Shown in pieces: positions 34,496 to 43,940 of a stretch of 64,000 nt of DNA (positions within the stretch are counted from its first letter, which is position 1; every line of letters starts with the position of its first letter). The position numbers and the translations under genes are program-made. The notes under the pieces were generated by a model, which ran no database searches, had not been told where the DNA came from, and was given only the letters and a program-made list of their open reading frames with translations. This DNA comes from OLB16 sp964481775 (lineage in GTDB: Bacteria; Hinthialibacterota; Hinthialibacteria; OLB16). The stretch is taken from positions 19,439-83,438 of the forward strand of contig CAYZUX010000004.1 of the NCBI GenBank assembly GCA_964481775.1, in the 5' to 3' direction.

Positions 34496-35293
34496 TTATA
34501 TTGAGTGGTGAAAATCCGGCAGCACAAACTCTGACTTCCCGTATTGCTCGATCTTCCGAAACCAGCTGAAAAACTCCTGGTTCCCCTTCTTGCCCTTCAC
34601 CTCAGAGGGAACTAGTCCCCAACAGGAAAACCCATTCTGCTCGAGCTGGACCAGGTGCGTCTCCAACACACTTCTTAACACCTTCGGGTCCTTGACAATA
34701 CCTCCCTTTCCCACCTGGCCACGTCCCGCCTCGAACTGCGGTTTGATGAGTGCCACACATTCAGCCTCCACAGCGCTGATCCGTCTCACCGCCGGGAAGA
34801 CCAATTCCAACCCGATGAAGGAGAGGTCCATGACGACAATTGTGGCAAGCTCCATTTCAGATCCACTCAGGTGCCTGACATTGACCCGGTCATGGACAGT
34901 CACACGGGGATCTGTCCGCAGGCGTTCATGCAACAGCCCATAGCCCACATCAAAAGTGTGAACCTGCGCGGCTCCCTGTTCGAGGAGAACCTGGGTGAAA
35001 CCGCCGGTGGAGGCTCCCAGATCCGCGCAGATACGTCCCGCAATGGGGAATTGAAAGGCTTTAAGCGCGCCTCGCAATTTCTTGGCGCCACGGCTGACAT
35101 CAGTCGAGGGAGTCAGAACTCGGATTGAGGCATCGGATGCTATAAGCGTTCCAGGTTTATCGACACGCTGCTCGGAGACCAGAACTTCGCCTGCGCGAAT
35201 CAAGGCCTCCGCCTTGGAGCGTGTCTCCGCCAGGCCCAGATCGACCAGGAGCTTGTCCAAGCGTTGCCGTTCGGAGGAGGGATGCGCAGACAT
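34496..35293 (-). CDS. tlyA: TlyA-family rRNA 2'-O-methyltransferase
   Basis: 265 residues. N-terminal S4 RNA-binding domain RLDKLLVDLGLAETRSKAEAL, then a Rossmann methyltransferase: CADLGASTGGFTQVLLEQGA for SAM binding, TIVVMDLSFIGLELVFPA, and CVALIKPQFEAGRGQVGKGG with the FtsJ-type lysine. Methylates ribosomal RNA (in Mycobacterium, C1409 of 16S and C1920 of 23S rRNA); target here unknown. It is co-directional with the deacetylase gene, nine bases apart. Confidence 0.9.
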   Translation of the reverse strand: MSAHPSSERQRLDKLLVDLGLAETRSKAEALIRAGEVLVSEQRVDKPGTLIASDASIRVLTPSTDVSRGAKKLRGALKAFQFPIAGRICADLGASTGGFTQVLLEQGAAQVHTFDVGYGLLHERLRTDPRVTVHDRVNVRHLSGSEMELATIVVMDLSFIGLELVFPAVRRISAVEAECVALIKPQFEAGRGQVGKGGIVKDPKVLRSVLETHLVQLEQNGFSCWGLVPSEVKGKKGNQEFFSWFRKIEQYGKSEFVLPDFHHSI

Positions 35294-35302
35294 CAGAGAC
35301 CA

Positions 35303-37123
35303 CTAGGTGCCGGGTTGCTCAGTATAACCCCAGCCTGATTCCTGGCGTGTAGGACCATTTTCCTGAACGGGGGTGAGAACACGGCTCCTGCGGACACTTC
35401 GAACCTCTGCTGGAGTAGCCCCACTGGGCACCACCACCTTGTCCTTGAATTGGTTCACCGGTGTCAGCCGCCGGATCCGTTTGGGTGTGGAGGGATCCAC
35501 TTGTTCAGCCTCAATGGAGGCTGGTGGAGAAGGTAGACTGCGGACGGTTGGAGGGGGAGATACGGATAAAGGAGCCTTGACCTCTTTCGCCTGATGCTCC
35601 GGGGCGGTTGCTTTCGTAACCGGGGCACTGGTGATGGCGGGAATTGGGGCGATCGGTTTGCCCTGGCTGGGTGGAGGTGGAAGTGCTCCCGGGCCTTCCA
35701 CACTCACCTTCGGCTGCAGTGGGGCGGCCATTTTCCCCGATTTTTCTTTCACGGGAGCAAGCTCGGTCAGCTGCCCTGTGACCTTGGCTAATGGAAGGGA
35801 TTTTGTTACGGCGGTAGGATGTCCTGCTGGTACTGCCCCATCCGTTTTGACAACCACGGGTATGGCCGTGGGTATCTCAGTCGGAGTGTCGGTTGGCGAT
35901 GGTGTCGGTGTCGGTGTGGCCGTGGCAGGAGGAGGAGTGGTCGAGGTTGCGGTTGGGAGCGGGGTTGATGTACCAGTCGGTGAGAGAATTGGAACTGGTG
36001 TCTCGCTGCTTGTGGGCAAGGTGGTGGATGTTTCGGTCGCAGTCGGGATTGGAGTGGGAGGTGTTGTCTCCGTGAAAGTTGCCGTGGGTGAGGGTGTCGG
36101 AAGAATTGGCTCGATGGGATTGGCTTGGGTGGTTTTTTCGGGCGAGGGCACAGCCGCCGCGAGAACAGCCGGGGCGGCCACATCCTCAGGCTTGGCGTAC
36201 CCATCTCCCGATTCGACAGGTTCCTCAGCTGGTTTCGCAGCTACGGTCACATCAGGTTCGGAGGGAGCCATATCCACAAAATCAGGAACGGGGCGATTGG
36301 GGGTTTCCGGCTTGGGCGAGGCCGCAGCTGGAGCCTTGACGACAGGGAGACGAATGGATTGCCTCGCCGAGGCAACAACGGTGGCAGGCTGGGCTGGCCC
36401 GGCGGGAAGACGGTCGAACAGTTCAGAAACGGTCTGACACACAAACCCGCGGTCCTTCAGAGTCTGGATGATCCCCGGAAGAGCTGTGATGGTTTTGGAG
36501 GAATGCTCATGAAAAAGGATCACATCCCCATTCTGGACATGATCGACAACGGAGCTGGTAATTGTCGCTGAGTCCTTGGCGGCCCAATCCCGGGTGTCGA
36601 TTGACCAGAACACCGCTGTAAGACCGAGATGCGAGAGAACAGAAAGCGTAGTCATGTTGGCCGCGCCATAAGGAGCACGGAAGAGAGTGGGACGGAACCC
36701 TACAGCCCGGTTCACCGCCTCCTGGCAGAGTTTGATCTCGGCCAAGACCTCTTTGGAGCCAGCCTTGGTCAGGTTCCGGTGGGTTTGAGTGTGATTCCCA
36801 ACCTCATGGCCTTCAGTGATCACCTGGCGCAAGAGCTCAGGATGATCCGAGGCTTTCGAACCGATGACGAAGAAGGTCGCTGAGACCTGGTGTTCCTTGA
36901 GGATCCGCAGCAATTCATCAGTCTTGCCTGGAATCGGACCATCATCAAAGGTCAAAGCGACTGCTTGTTTGTTGGGCGACCCGGCCCAGAGCAGTGAGGT
37001 ACCGCGTACATCCAGATCGAGCGGCGGTGGAACCATTTCTTCAGCGAGGTCATCGTTGTGGGCGAAAACAGAGGTGGAAAAGAGGACAGCAAAGAGGATA
37101 ACGGCGGTTTGGCTTCTCATCAT
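35303..37123 (-). CDS. secreted polysaccharide deacetylase with Thr/Pro-rich linker
   Basis: 606 residues with a signal peptide (ILFAVLFSTSVFA). NodB domain from about 50 to 245: TFDDGP (D60, D61), metal histidines H111 and H115 in GNHTQTHRN, then RAPYGA and DVILFHEHS with HDHS-like catalytic region. It would remove acetyl groups from peptidoglycan or another GlcNAc polymer. After about residue 330, a Thr/Pro/Ser-rich linker resembles that of the 1370-residue protein at 56.7 kb, and the C-terminus is a long Lys/Pro/Ala tail. Its 5' end is only 41 bases from the 55-base repeat at the gap. Confidence 0.85.
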   Translation of the reverse strand: MMRSQTAVILFAVLFSTSVFAHNDDLAEEMVPPPLDLDVRGTSLLWAGSPNKQAVALTFDDGPIPGKTDELLRILKEHQVSATFFVIGSKASDHPELLRQVITEGHEVGNHTQTHRNLTKAGSKEVLAEIKLCQEAVNRAVGFRPTLFRAPYGAANMTTLSVLSHLGLTAVFWSIDTRDWAAKDSATITSSVVDHVQNGDVILFHEHSSKTITALPGIIQTLKDRGFVCQTVSELFDRLPAGPAQPATVVASARQSIRLPVVKAPAAASPKPETPNRPVPDFVDMAPSEPDVTVAAKPAEEPVESGDGYAKPEDVAAPAVLAAAVPSPEKTTQANPIEPILPTPSPTATFTETTPPTPIPTATETSTTLPTSSETPVPILSPTGTSTPLPTATSTTPPPATATPTPTPSPTDTPTEIPTAIPVVVKTDGAVPAGHPTAVTKSLPLAKVTGQLTELAPVKEKSGKMAAPLQPKVSVEGPGALPPPPSQGKPIAPIPAITSAPVTKATAPEHQAKEVKAPLSVSPPPTVRSLPSPPASIEAEQVDPSTPKRIRRLTPVNQFKDKVVVPSGATPAEVRSVRRSRVLTPVQENGPTRQESGWGYTEQPGT

Positions 37124-37164
37124 CCCTCAAACACCGGCAAAGGTTCGGGCACAAGGCCCTGCCC

Positions 37165-37219
37165 GGACTCGGGCACACCACAACAGAACATCGACCTTCG
37201 CGGGAGATGGGTGAGTGGT
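37165..37219 (+). repeat. 55-base sequence at the left side of the scaffold gap
   Basis: Identical, base for base, to 37320-37374 on the other side of the N-run. The two copies run exactly up to and exactly from the Ns. Confidence 0.9.
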
Positions 37220-37319
37220 NNNNNNNNNNNNNNNNNNNNNNNNNNNNNNNNNNNNNNNNNNNNNNNNNNNNNNNNNNNNNNNNNNNNNNNNNNNNNNNNN
37301 NNNNNNNNNNNNNNNNNNN
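37220..37319. other. 100-base scaffold gap (N)
   Basis: 100 unresolved bases of fixed round length. With the identical 55-mers on either side the true size is probably negative: the two contigs overlap by 55 bases and could be joined by removing 155 bases. No gene spans the gap. Confidence 0.97.
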
Positions 37320-37374
37320 GGACTCGGGCACACCACAACAGAACATCGACCTTCGCGGGAGATGGGTGAGTGGT
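37320..37374 (+). repeat. 55-base sequence at the right side of the scaffold gap
   Basis: Second copy of the 55-mer, see the left copy. A length of exactly 55 equals a common de Bruijn k-mer size. Confidence 0.9.
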
Positions 37375-37677
37375 ACGTAACGGCCGGATGACAGTAGTAT
37401 AGGCCGCTCTTCACCCGTGATACAGGAATGTCAGTATCGAGCCCTCACCGGTTCCCCTCCGGTGCCTTCATGGCTCATTTCTCCCCTCAGATCCCCCGGC
37501 CAATGATGGAATTGTTACACCAAGGACGGGGGGCTGTCGAGGGGGAACGGAACTTATTCACGATTTTAATTTTAATCACTTTTCTCTAACCGTTTCTGTC
37601 AGGATAAAGCAACACAAATACGACGGCATTCCGCCTATGAATTCTTTACCTGATACGATATCTTCCCTGCATCTATC
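37375..37677. other. intergenic region upstream of the oxidase-like pair
   Basis: About 300 bases with no supported gene. The distal part is AT-rich (TTTTAATTTTAATC near 37565) and a TACGAT-like -10 lies about 20 bases before the ATG at 37678, suggesting the operon promoter with a short leader. A CACCGG/CCGGTG hairpin is present near 37450. Confidence 0.4.
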
Positions 37678-39024
37678 ATGTGGGAATATCCGCTGTGGGA
37701 TGTGCCGCGTTTAGGTGGGGGGATGGTCATCGCCCTGATCGCCACCGTGCATGTCCTCGTAGCTCATTTCTCGGTCGGGGCGGGATTTCTTCTTGTCCTG
37801 GGAGAGCGTCAAGCACGCGCCAAAAACTCCGCACTCCTTCTTGAATTCGTTCAACGTTACTCCAAGGCCCTGTTGCTGATCGGCTTTGTGTTCGGAGCCA
37901 TTACCGGTGTGGCGATCTGGTTCTCCATCTCATTGGCCTCCACCCGTGCCACATCCGCATTGATTCACACCTTTGTCTGGTTCTGGGCGATGGAATGGGT
38001 GTTCTTCCTGGTGGAAATTGTGGCCGGATATGCCTATTACTCAACCTGGGACAAGGTTTCCGCGCAGGTGCACATGACCTTGGGTTGGATCTATGCCTTC
38101 GCCGCCTGGATGAGCCTGTTCATCATCAGTGGCATTCTGGCTTTCATGATGACCCCCGGCGACTGGGTCGAGACCAGGAATGTCTGGCATGCGTTTCTGA
38201 ATCCAACCTTCTTTCCAACTGTATTTTTAAGGACCGCATCGAGCCTGGCCATCGCGGGACTGGCGGGAATCATCATGGCCAACCTGCCCACCCGGTGGAG
38301 CCGTGAGGAGCGTACCGAGATCATCAATTTCTGCGCCTGGTTCCTGGCTCCCCTGGTGTTCATGCTCCCTGTGGCGGGATGGTATTTCGCGGAGTTGCCA
38401 CCTTTGGCACGTCATCTGGTCCAGGGCGGCGCGGCGGCCATGATGCTCTTCTTCATGTTTGGTATCGCGGCCTCCACATTGGTGGGTCTGTATGCCTTTA
38501 TCGGGCTGATTAAATCCAAGCGGTATGTCAACCTGGAGACCTCCTGCCTCCTTTTCGCTATCGCGGTGATCGCCACGGTGTCGATGGAGTTTGTCCGGGA
38601 GGGGGTCCGCAAGCCATTCGTGATCTATGACTACCTCTACTCGAATGGACTGACTGTTCCGGAGATTGAAAAGATCAATCGCGAGGGAGTGCTCCCCAAC
38701 GCCCCCTGGCATACCCTCGCTCAGGCAGGCATCCCACCCACCCATGAACAGACAGGGCAGTTGATGTACCAGGTGCAATGCTCGCAGTGTCATGTGCACG
38801 ATGGGTTCAATGATCTGGTGCCGCTCATCTCCTCATGGAGTAAGGATCTGCTGGCCTATAACCTGAACCGTATCCATGAGCTGAAACCATTCATGCCGCC
38901 GTTGGCGGGAACACCTGAGGAACGCCAGGCATTGGTCGATTATCTCTGGGATCTGAAGGTCTCCCACACCACCCCCAAGGAAGCGAAGGTCGCATCAAGT
39001 CATGAACCTGATCCCCAGTCCTGA
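37678..39024 (+). CDS. cytochrome bd-like oxidase subunit with c-type haem domain
   Basis: 448 residues, nine or so membrane spans. The N-terminal part matches CydA-like proteins: PRLGGGMVIALIATVHVLVAH with haem-ligand-type H25, then VAIWFSISLASTRA, and ALIHTFVWFWAMEWVFFLVE. After residue 330 a soluble domain carries a CxxCH haem-c motif (C368-S-Q-C371-H372) and a late Met-rich MPPLAG. This resembles the OR-N-like branches of the cytochrome bd superfamily, which carry haem c, instead of quinol-oxidising CydA with its Q-loop. It could be a terminal oxidase or another respiratory enzyme; electron donor unknown. Overlaps the next gene by 23 bases. Confidence 0.75.
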   Translation: MWEYPLWDVPRLGGGMVIALIATVHVLVAHFSVGAGFLLVLGERQARAKNSALLLEFVQRYSKALLLIGFVFGAITGVAIWFSISLASTRATSALIHTFVWFWAMEWVFFLVEIVAGYAYYSTWDKVSAQVHMTLGWIYAFAAWMSLFIISGILAFMMTPGDWVETRNVWHAFLNPTFFPTVFLRTASSLAIAGLAGIIMANLPTRWSREERTEIINFCAWFLAPLVFMLPVAGWYFAELPPLARHLVQGGAAAMMLFFMFGIAASTLVGLYAFIGLIKSKRYVNLETSCLLFAIAVIATVSMEFVREGVRKPFVIYDYLYSNGLTVPEIEKINREGVLPNAPWHTLAQAGIPPTHEQTGQLMYQVQCSQCHVHDGFNDLVPLISSWSKDLLAYNLNRIHELKPFMPPLAGTPEERQALVDYLWDLKVSHTTPKEAKVASSHEPDPQS

Positions 39025-40129
39025 CCCCCTTGGCCTTCCGGCGCCCGCCTGGTTCCTGATCACCCTGATGGTGGTGACCCATGCTCTTCATTTCGTCTTT
39101 ATGAACTTTGTTCTGGGTGGTTCCTGGTTCCTGGTGTGGACCTCGATGGGCAAGGGTGACTGGAAGAGATCTCTCTCGGGGCGCTGCCTGAATGTCATGC
39201 CGGTGGCACTGTCGATGGCAATCACTTTCGGTGTCGCTCCCCTGCTTTTTGTACAGGTCCTGTACGGTCAGTTTTTCTATGTCTCGAATGTCCTGCTCGG
39301 GTGGTTCTGGCTGGCGATCCTCGCCCTGGTGATGATTGCCTTCTACCTGGTCTATGTGCTCAAACCATCCAGGCCAGCCCCGGAACTGGCTTCCGAACCC
39401 AAGTCGTCATGGCTTTCTCCCGGCCTGAGATTCGTGATTCATCTTGTGATTGCGGTGCTGTTTACCGGGGTCGCTTTTCTCTACACCACCAATGCGGTCC
39501 TGTCCCAGCATCCCGATATCTGGGCCGATGCCCGGATGGGTCATCCAATCCAGACCGTCTGGGCCAAGGTGGCCCTGGTGGCTCCCCGTTTCCTGCACAA
39601 TGTGGTGGGTGCGTTGGTGGTGGCCGGTCTCTGGATACTCTGGATCGCTGTTCTGCGTGGTGAGGGCGAGGAAAGGGAAAAGGGGGCGCGGGCTGGAATA
39701 CAACTGGCCTTGGGGGCCACCTTTGTTCAGATGATCCTCGGTTTCTGGTATCTGCTCAGCCTCCCCTCCGAGGTGCTCAAGGGAATCATGACATTCCACT
39801 CCCTGGCTTCGGTCAGCCTCTTCCTGGGCGTTGTGCTTGCGGTTGGGCTGGCCATGCACCTGGTGTTTCTCCTTCAGGCGCCGCTTCATGCCCGTTATCG
39901 TCTGATCGCCAGTAGTCTGGCAGCGGGAGTTTTACTGATGATGACGATCACCAGCCAGGGATTGCGCCAGGACCTCCTCGCCAGGTACTTCACCACCTCC
40001 CAATGGGATGTACAGACCCAGTGGGGACCGGTTCTGCTCTTCCTGGTGCTGTTCCTGGCCGGGGTGGGAACTGTGCTCTGGATCGCCAGGACAGCCTGGT
40101 CCGCGCACTCGCTGGACTCCGCTGGATGA
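39002..40129 (+). CDS. CydA-like membrane subunit paired with the 37678 gene
   Basis: 375 residues, about nine spans. PAWFLITLMVVTHALHFVFMNF at the N-terminus parallels the partner's PRLGGG...TVHVLVAHFS, and LHNVVGALVVAGLWILWIA contains another conserved His; FHSLASVSLFLGVVLAVGL gives a further one. It appears to be a second CydA-like subunit, not a CydB. Such two-CydA-like pairs (CydAA'-like) are described in the bd superfamily. It overlaps its partner, so the two are co-translated. Confidence 0.7.
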   Translation: MNLIPSPDPLGLPAPAWFLITLMVVTHALHFVFMNFVLGGSWFLVWTSMGKGDWKRSLSGRCLNVMPVALSMAITFGVAPLLFVQVLYGQFFYVSNVLLGWFWLAILALVMIAFYLVYVLKPSRPAPELASEPKSSWLSPGLRFVIHLVIAVLFTGVAFLYTTNAVLSQHPDIWADARMGHPIQTVWAKVALVAPRFLHNVVGALVVAGLWILWIAVLRGEGEEREKGARAGIQLALGATFVQMILGFWYLLSLPSEVLKGIMTFHSLASVSLFLGVVLAVGLAMHLVFLLQAPLHARYRLIASSLAAGVLLMMTITSQGLRQDLLARYFTTSQWDVQTQWGPVLLFLVLFLAGVGTVLWIARTAWSAHSLDSAG

Positions 40130-40160
40130 TCCTCACTCGCATATCTCTCGCACCACCCTT

Positions 40161-41786
40161 ATGAGCGAAAAACGCAAGGTCCTGCGGGCGGCGGGGATTG
40201 TCGGGGCCTTTACACTCCTCTCTCGTTTTACAGGGCTGTTCCGCGACATGGTGCTGGCCGCGCTGTTTGGCGCATCACGCATGGCCGACACCTTCAACAC
40301 CGCCTTCGAGGTGGTCAACCAGGTCCGCCGTGTTCTGGGGGAGGGGGCCCTTTCCTCCTTTATCGTTCCTATCTTCACAGAACGCCGTCAAACCAGCGAG
40401 AACGAGGGTTGGCGTTTCTTCAACCGTACCCTGAATCTCTTGGCGCTCATCTCGATCCTGATCACACTCGCGGGCATGTGGTATTCGCGCGAGGTGTTCA
40501 TGGCCTTCGGCGGAGTCGCGCTCAACAAGCTCGTGGCGCAAGGAGACCTTCCCGCCGGGGAAGCCGCGCGCATTCTTGCTCTTGGCTCCTCGATGACACG
40601 TCTCATGTTTCCCTATGTCATCGGGATAACCCTGGTGGCTTTGTTCATGGGTGCCTGTCATTCCCTGCGTTCTTTCACGGCACCATCCCTCGGTTCGGTG
40701 ATACTCAATCTGGCCATGATCCTTGCTGGCGCTCTGGCCATGTTGGTGAGAACCTCCGATGAGCGGGCAGCCTACTGGCTCTGCTGGTCGGTTCTTCTGG
40801 GAGCCCTGCTACGGGTTGTCATGATGTTTCCTCCCCTGTGGAGGCATGGCTGGCGTTGGGAACCACTGTTTTCGATCCGCGATCCCGAACTGAGAAAGCT
40901 GCTTGCCATGATGGGCCTGGGCCTTCTCGGTATGTTCCTCAGCCAGATCAATGTGGCCGTCTCCGGCTTCTTCGCCTGGTACCTTGGGGAGGGAGTCAAG
41001 ACGAACATCACCTACGCCAATCGCTTGATCCAACTCCCCATGGCCCTGACTGCCACAGCTGTAGCGACAGCTCTGCTTCCCCAACTGACCCAGTTTCTGC
41101 TCGAGGAACGATACACTCAACTGCGCGACATGATGGGCTTTATCAAGCGCCTGGAAATTGTTTTTATCCTTCCAGCGATTGCGGGGCTGATTCTGCTGGG
41201 TTACCCCATCACCCAGGTGATCTTTGAACGCAGGGCCTTCACCCCCGAGGACACCTGGGGAACTTACCTTGCTCTCGTGGCCTATGCACCGGGACTGCTG
41301 GCCATGGGTGGAAACCGTCTCTTGCAGCCGCTTTACTATGCCCGCAAGGACATGCTCACTCCGCTGCTGGCCGGTGGTGTATCCGTGGCGGTGAATGTGG
41401 TTCTCAACTGGCTCTTTGCGTTCCACACCTCCTGGGCACAGGTGGGACTGGGAATCTCCAACTCCATCGCCTCATTCGCTGGATATGGGGTGCTGGCGGG
41501 ACTGATGCATTCCACCTTGAAACAGGATCCCGGGGAAAGCCCACGGGTGGGAGAGACGCTCTGGAAATCAGGGGTAGCCTCGCTGGTGGCCTGTGGTCTG
41601 GGAGCCGGTCTATACGTTGGCTGGGTGCACATGCGAGGGGTCCCTGTGGGAACCATGAACCGGTTGACGCTGCTTGCTCCAGTGCTTCTATTGGTGTCCT
41701 TCCTCTATATCGGGCTGATCCGGCTCCTACGGGTGCCCGATTCGGAACGGGCGATCAAGATAATCCGCGATAGAATCAAGAGGTAG
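40161..41786 (+). CDS. murJ: lipid II flippase MurJ
   Basis: 541 residues from ATG 40161 (the open frame extends 51 codons further 5' but overlaps the previous gene). MOP-family transporter with about 14 spans; it moves lipid II across the inner membrane for peptidoglycan synthesis. The N-terminus GAFTLLSRFTGLFRDMVLAA is the family signature, followed by ASRMADTFNTAFEVVN, and GEGALSSFIVPIFTE. Length is typical. 31 bases after the oxidase pair. Confidence 0.92.
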   Translation: MSEKRKVLRAAGIVGAFTLLSRFTGLFRDMVLAALFGASRMADTFNTAFEVVNQVRRVLGEGALSSFIVPIFTERRQTSENEGWRFFNRTLNLLALISILITLAGMWYSREVFMAFGGVALNKLVAQGDLPAGEAARILALGSSMTRLMFPYVIGITLVALFMGACHSLRSFTAPSLGSVILNLAMILAGALAMLVRTSDERAAYWLCWSVLLGALLRVVMMFPPLWRHGWRWEPLFSIRDPELRKLLAMMGLGLLGMFLSQINVAVSGFFAWYLGEGVKTNITYANRLIQLPMALTATAVATALLPQLTQFLLEERYTQLRDMMGFIKRLEIVFILPAIAGLILLGYPITQVIFERRAFTPEDTWGTYLALVAYAPGLLAMGGNRLLQPLYYARKDMLTPLLAGGVSVAVNVVLNWLFAFHTSWAQVGLGISNSIASFAGYGVLAGLMHSTLKQDPGESPRVGETLWKSGVASLVACGLGAGLYVGWVHMRGVPVGTMNRLTLLAPVLLLVSFLYIGLIRLLRVPDSERAIKIIRDRIKR

Positions 41787-41807
41787 AAACCGCCCCGGCT
41801 GAGTGGG

Positions 41808-42920
41808 CTACCAGTCCGCCACTGAACCATCCTCATGCCACAGCCGTGGAGTGACCCAGTCTTCCCAGCTCAGAGCGTACAGTTTCTCCTCATCCACCTC
41901 GACACCCATCCCAGGACCAGTGGGGATGTCGACATATCCCTCCTTCACCACGAAAGGCTGTTTAAGCAACCCCTCGCCCAGCGAACCGCGTTCCTGAATC
42001 AGGAAGTTGGGGCAGCAGGCATCGATCTGCAGGCATGCCGCAGTTGAGAGGGCATGCAGCGGGTTGTGCGGTGCGAGGGCCACATACCAGGCCTCGGCCA
42101 TGGCGGCGATTTTTTTCAGTTCGGTGATCCCACCTGCATGACAGCAATCCGGTTGAACTACAGCCACCGCCTGCTTTTCGAGAAGCTCGCGGAAATCGAA
42201 CTTGGTATAACGTCGTTCCCCGGTGGCGATGGGAACCTTGACGGAATGGGCGACACGAGCCATGGCATCCACATTCTCAGGCAGGATCGGCTCCTCGACA
42301 AAGAATGGCCTGAGTTCGGTCAAGGCATCGATCACGCTGATCGCCATGGCGGGGGCGAGACGTCCGTGGAAATCCAGGAGAATGTCAAAATCATCGGGGA
42401 CTGCCTCACGGGCAGCCTTGACCCGCCTGTAGGCCTTCCTGATGACATCGATACCATCCAGGATCTCTGTGGCATCGATGGGTCCCATCTTGGCCGCGCG
42501 GTATCCTTGAGCATGAACCTGGCGGGCGCTCTCCGCCACCTGTTCCGGTGTGTCTCCGCCGATTCCCGCATAGACCTTGATCTTGTCCCGGCAACGTCCC
42601 CCCAGAAGCTGGTGGACCGGCTTCCCCAGTGCCTTGCCAAGGATATCCCACAGGGCCTGATCCACACCGCTGATCGCACTGGTCAACACTGGCCCTCCCC
42701 GGTAGAAGTCACCCCGGTACATCGCCTGCCAGTGTCGTTCGATCTCGAAGGGATCCTTACCAATCAGGTAGCGTCCGAGTTCCTGGACTGCGGTCACCTG
42801 GGTGTGGGCATGACCCTCCAGGCTGGGTTCACCCCAACCGGTGATTCCCTCATCAGTTTCAATTTTGACAAACACGGACCGTGGAGGGACCGGAAAAACG
42901 TTGAGCTTGGTGATCTTCAT
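41808..42920 (-). CDS. dgoD: enolase-superfamily dehydratase, D-galactonate dehydratase type
   Basis: 370 residues; start at 42920 has AGGGAG eight bases upstream. Mandelate racemase subgroup: metal and catalytic residues in ILLDFHGR, FFVEEPILPEN and ATGERRYTKFDFR, followed by APHNPLHALSTAA. It would dehydrate D-galactonate to 2-dehydro-3-deoxygalactonate. Substrate is inferred from overall similarity to DgoD; other sugar-acid dehydratases share the motifs. Convergent with murJ, divergent from the esterase. Confidence 0.82.
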   Translation of the reverse strand: MKITKLNVFPVPPRSVFVKIETDEGITGWGEPSLEGHAHTQVTAVQELGRYLIGKDPFEIERHWQAMYRGDFYRGGPVLTSAISGVDQALWDILGKALGKPVHQLLGGRCRDKIKVYAGIGGDTPEQVAESARQVHAQGYRAAKMGPIDATEILDGIDVIRKAYRRVKAAREAVPDDFDILLDFHGRLAPAMAISVIDALTELRPFFVEEPILPENVDAMARVAHSVKVPIATGERRYTKFDFRELLEKQAVAVVQPDCCHAGGITELKKIAAMAEAWYVALAPHNPLHALSTAACLQIDACCPNFLIQERGSLGEGLLKQPFVVKEGYVDIPTGPGMGVEVDEEKLYALSWEDWVTPRLWHEDGSVADW

Positions 42921-43022
42921 GATGTGGCTCCCTTGGAAAAGGTTTGGGTCTGCCTCTTGAGGAATTGAGGATAACATATAGGATGAGATCTCTTAACCGT
43001 AGCCCATGCGAGGTTTGTGCTC

Positions 43023-43940
43023 ATGACTTGGTTTGGAAAGATCCTTTTTGCATCAACGCTGCTGGTTCTGACCGCTACACTGGCCGGGACGGAAGAAAGA
43101 GCGAATACCCAGCCAAAGGAAGAGAAAATGGTTGCCGTAACTCAACAGGAAAAAGTCACGCTATCCCTTTGGGAGGGGGCTCCTCCCGCCATGAAGGTGG
43201 ATGATGGATTCCGTCCCACCCTGACCACCTGTCTGCTCAAGACCGATGAACCGCTGGGAGCGGTGATTGTGGTTCCCGGTGGGGGGTATGCGGGACGTGC
43301 CGAACATGAGAAGTGGCCGATCGCCGATTTCTTCAACCAGGCCGGTTTCCATGCCTTTGTTCTGGATTACCGTGTCAGCCCGCACCGTCATCCCGAACCC
43401 CTGCTGGATGCACAGAGAGCGATTCGAATGGTCCGTTCCAATGCCTCTGAGTGGAAGGTGAAACCGGACAGAATCGCTATACTCGGTTTTTCCGCGGGAG
43501 GTCACCTGACCGCTTCAACGGGTGTTTTCTTCGAGCCGGGAAAACCCGATGCATCCGATCCGGTTGAAAGAGTCAGTAGCCGCCCCGATGCCCTCGTGCT
43601 CTGCTACCCCGTCATCAGCTCCAGGGATTTCGGACACCGGGGATCCTTTGAGAACCTTCTTGGCAAGGAAGCCACCGAGGCTGAAATGGCCAAATTGTCA
43701 CTGGAAGATCAGGTACGTGATGACACTCCGCCGGCTTTTCTCTGGTCGACCGCTGATGATGCAGCGGTTCCTGTGGAGAATAGTTTCCAGTTCGCCCGGG
43801 CGTTGCGCATGAAGGAGATTCCCTTCGAGATGCACATCTACCCCAAGGGGCCTCATGGATTGGGACTGGCTCAGGCAGAGCCCCATATCGCCACATGGGC
43901 CACTCTCTGTGCGGAGTGGTTGCGTGGAATGGATTGGTGA
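43023..43940 (+). CDS. secreted alpha/beta hydrolase (acetylxylan-esterase/BD-FAE-like)
   Basis: 305 residues with a signal peptide (ILFASTLLVLTATLAG). Oxyanion PGGGYAGRAEHEKWP, nucleophile elbow GFSAGGHL, acid in STADDAAVP, and His in GPHGLGLA: the complete catalytic set of small carbohydrate esterases. The same fold serves arylesterases and lipases, but the GGGYxxxxxHE pattern and the neighbouring sugar-acid dehydratase favour glycan deacetylation. Confidence 0.78.
   Translation: MTWFGKILFASTLLVLTATLAGTEERANTQPKEEKMVAVTQQEKVTLSLWEGAPPAMKVDDGFRPTLTTCLLKTDEPLGAVIVVPGGGYAGRAEHEKWPIADFFNQAGFHAFVLDYRVSPHRHPEPLLDAQRAIRMVRSNASEWKVKPDRIAILGFSAGGHLTASTGVFFEPGKPDASDPVERVSSRPDALVLCYPVISSRDFGHRGSFENLLGKEATEAEMAKLSLEDQVRDDTPPAFLWSTADDAAVPVENSFQFARALRMKEIPFEMHIYPKGPHGLGLAQAEPHIATWATLCAEWLRGMDW

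Noticed and set aside
35631..36437. 268-residue Val/Gly-rich open frame on the plus strand
   Set aside because: It is the antisense shadow of the Thr/Pro-rich part of the deacetylase; low complexity keeps the opposite strand open.
37165..37374. 55-mers as a biological tandem repeat or CRISPR-like unit
   Set aside because: Exactly one copy on each side of an N-run, ending at the Ns, fits an assembly overlap better.
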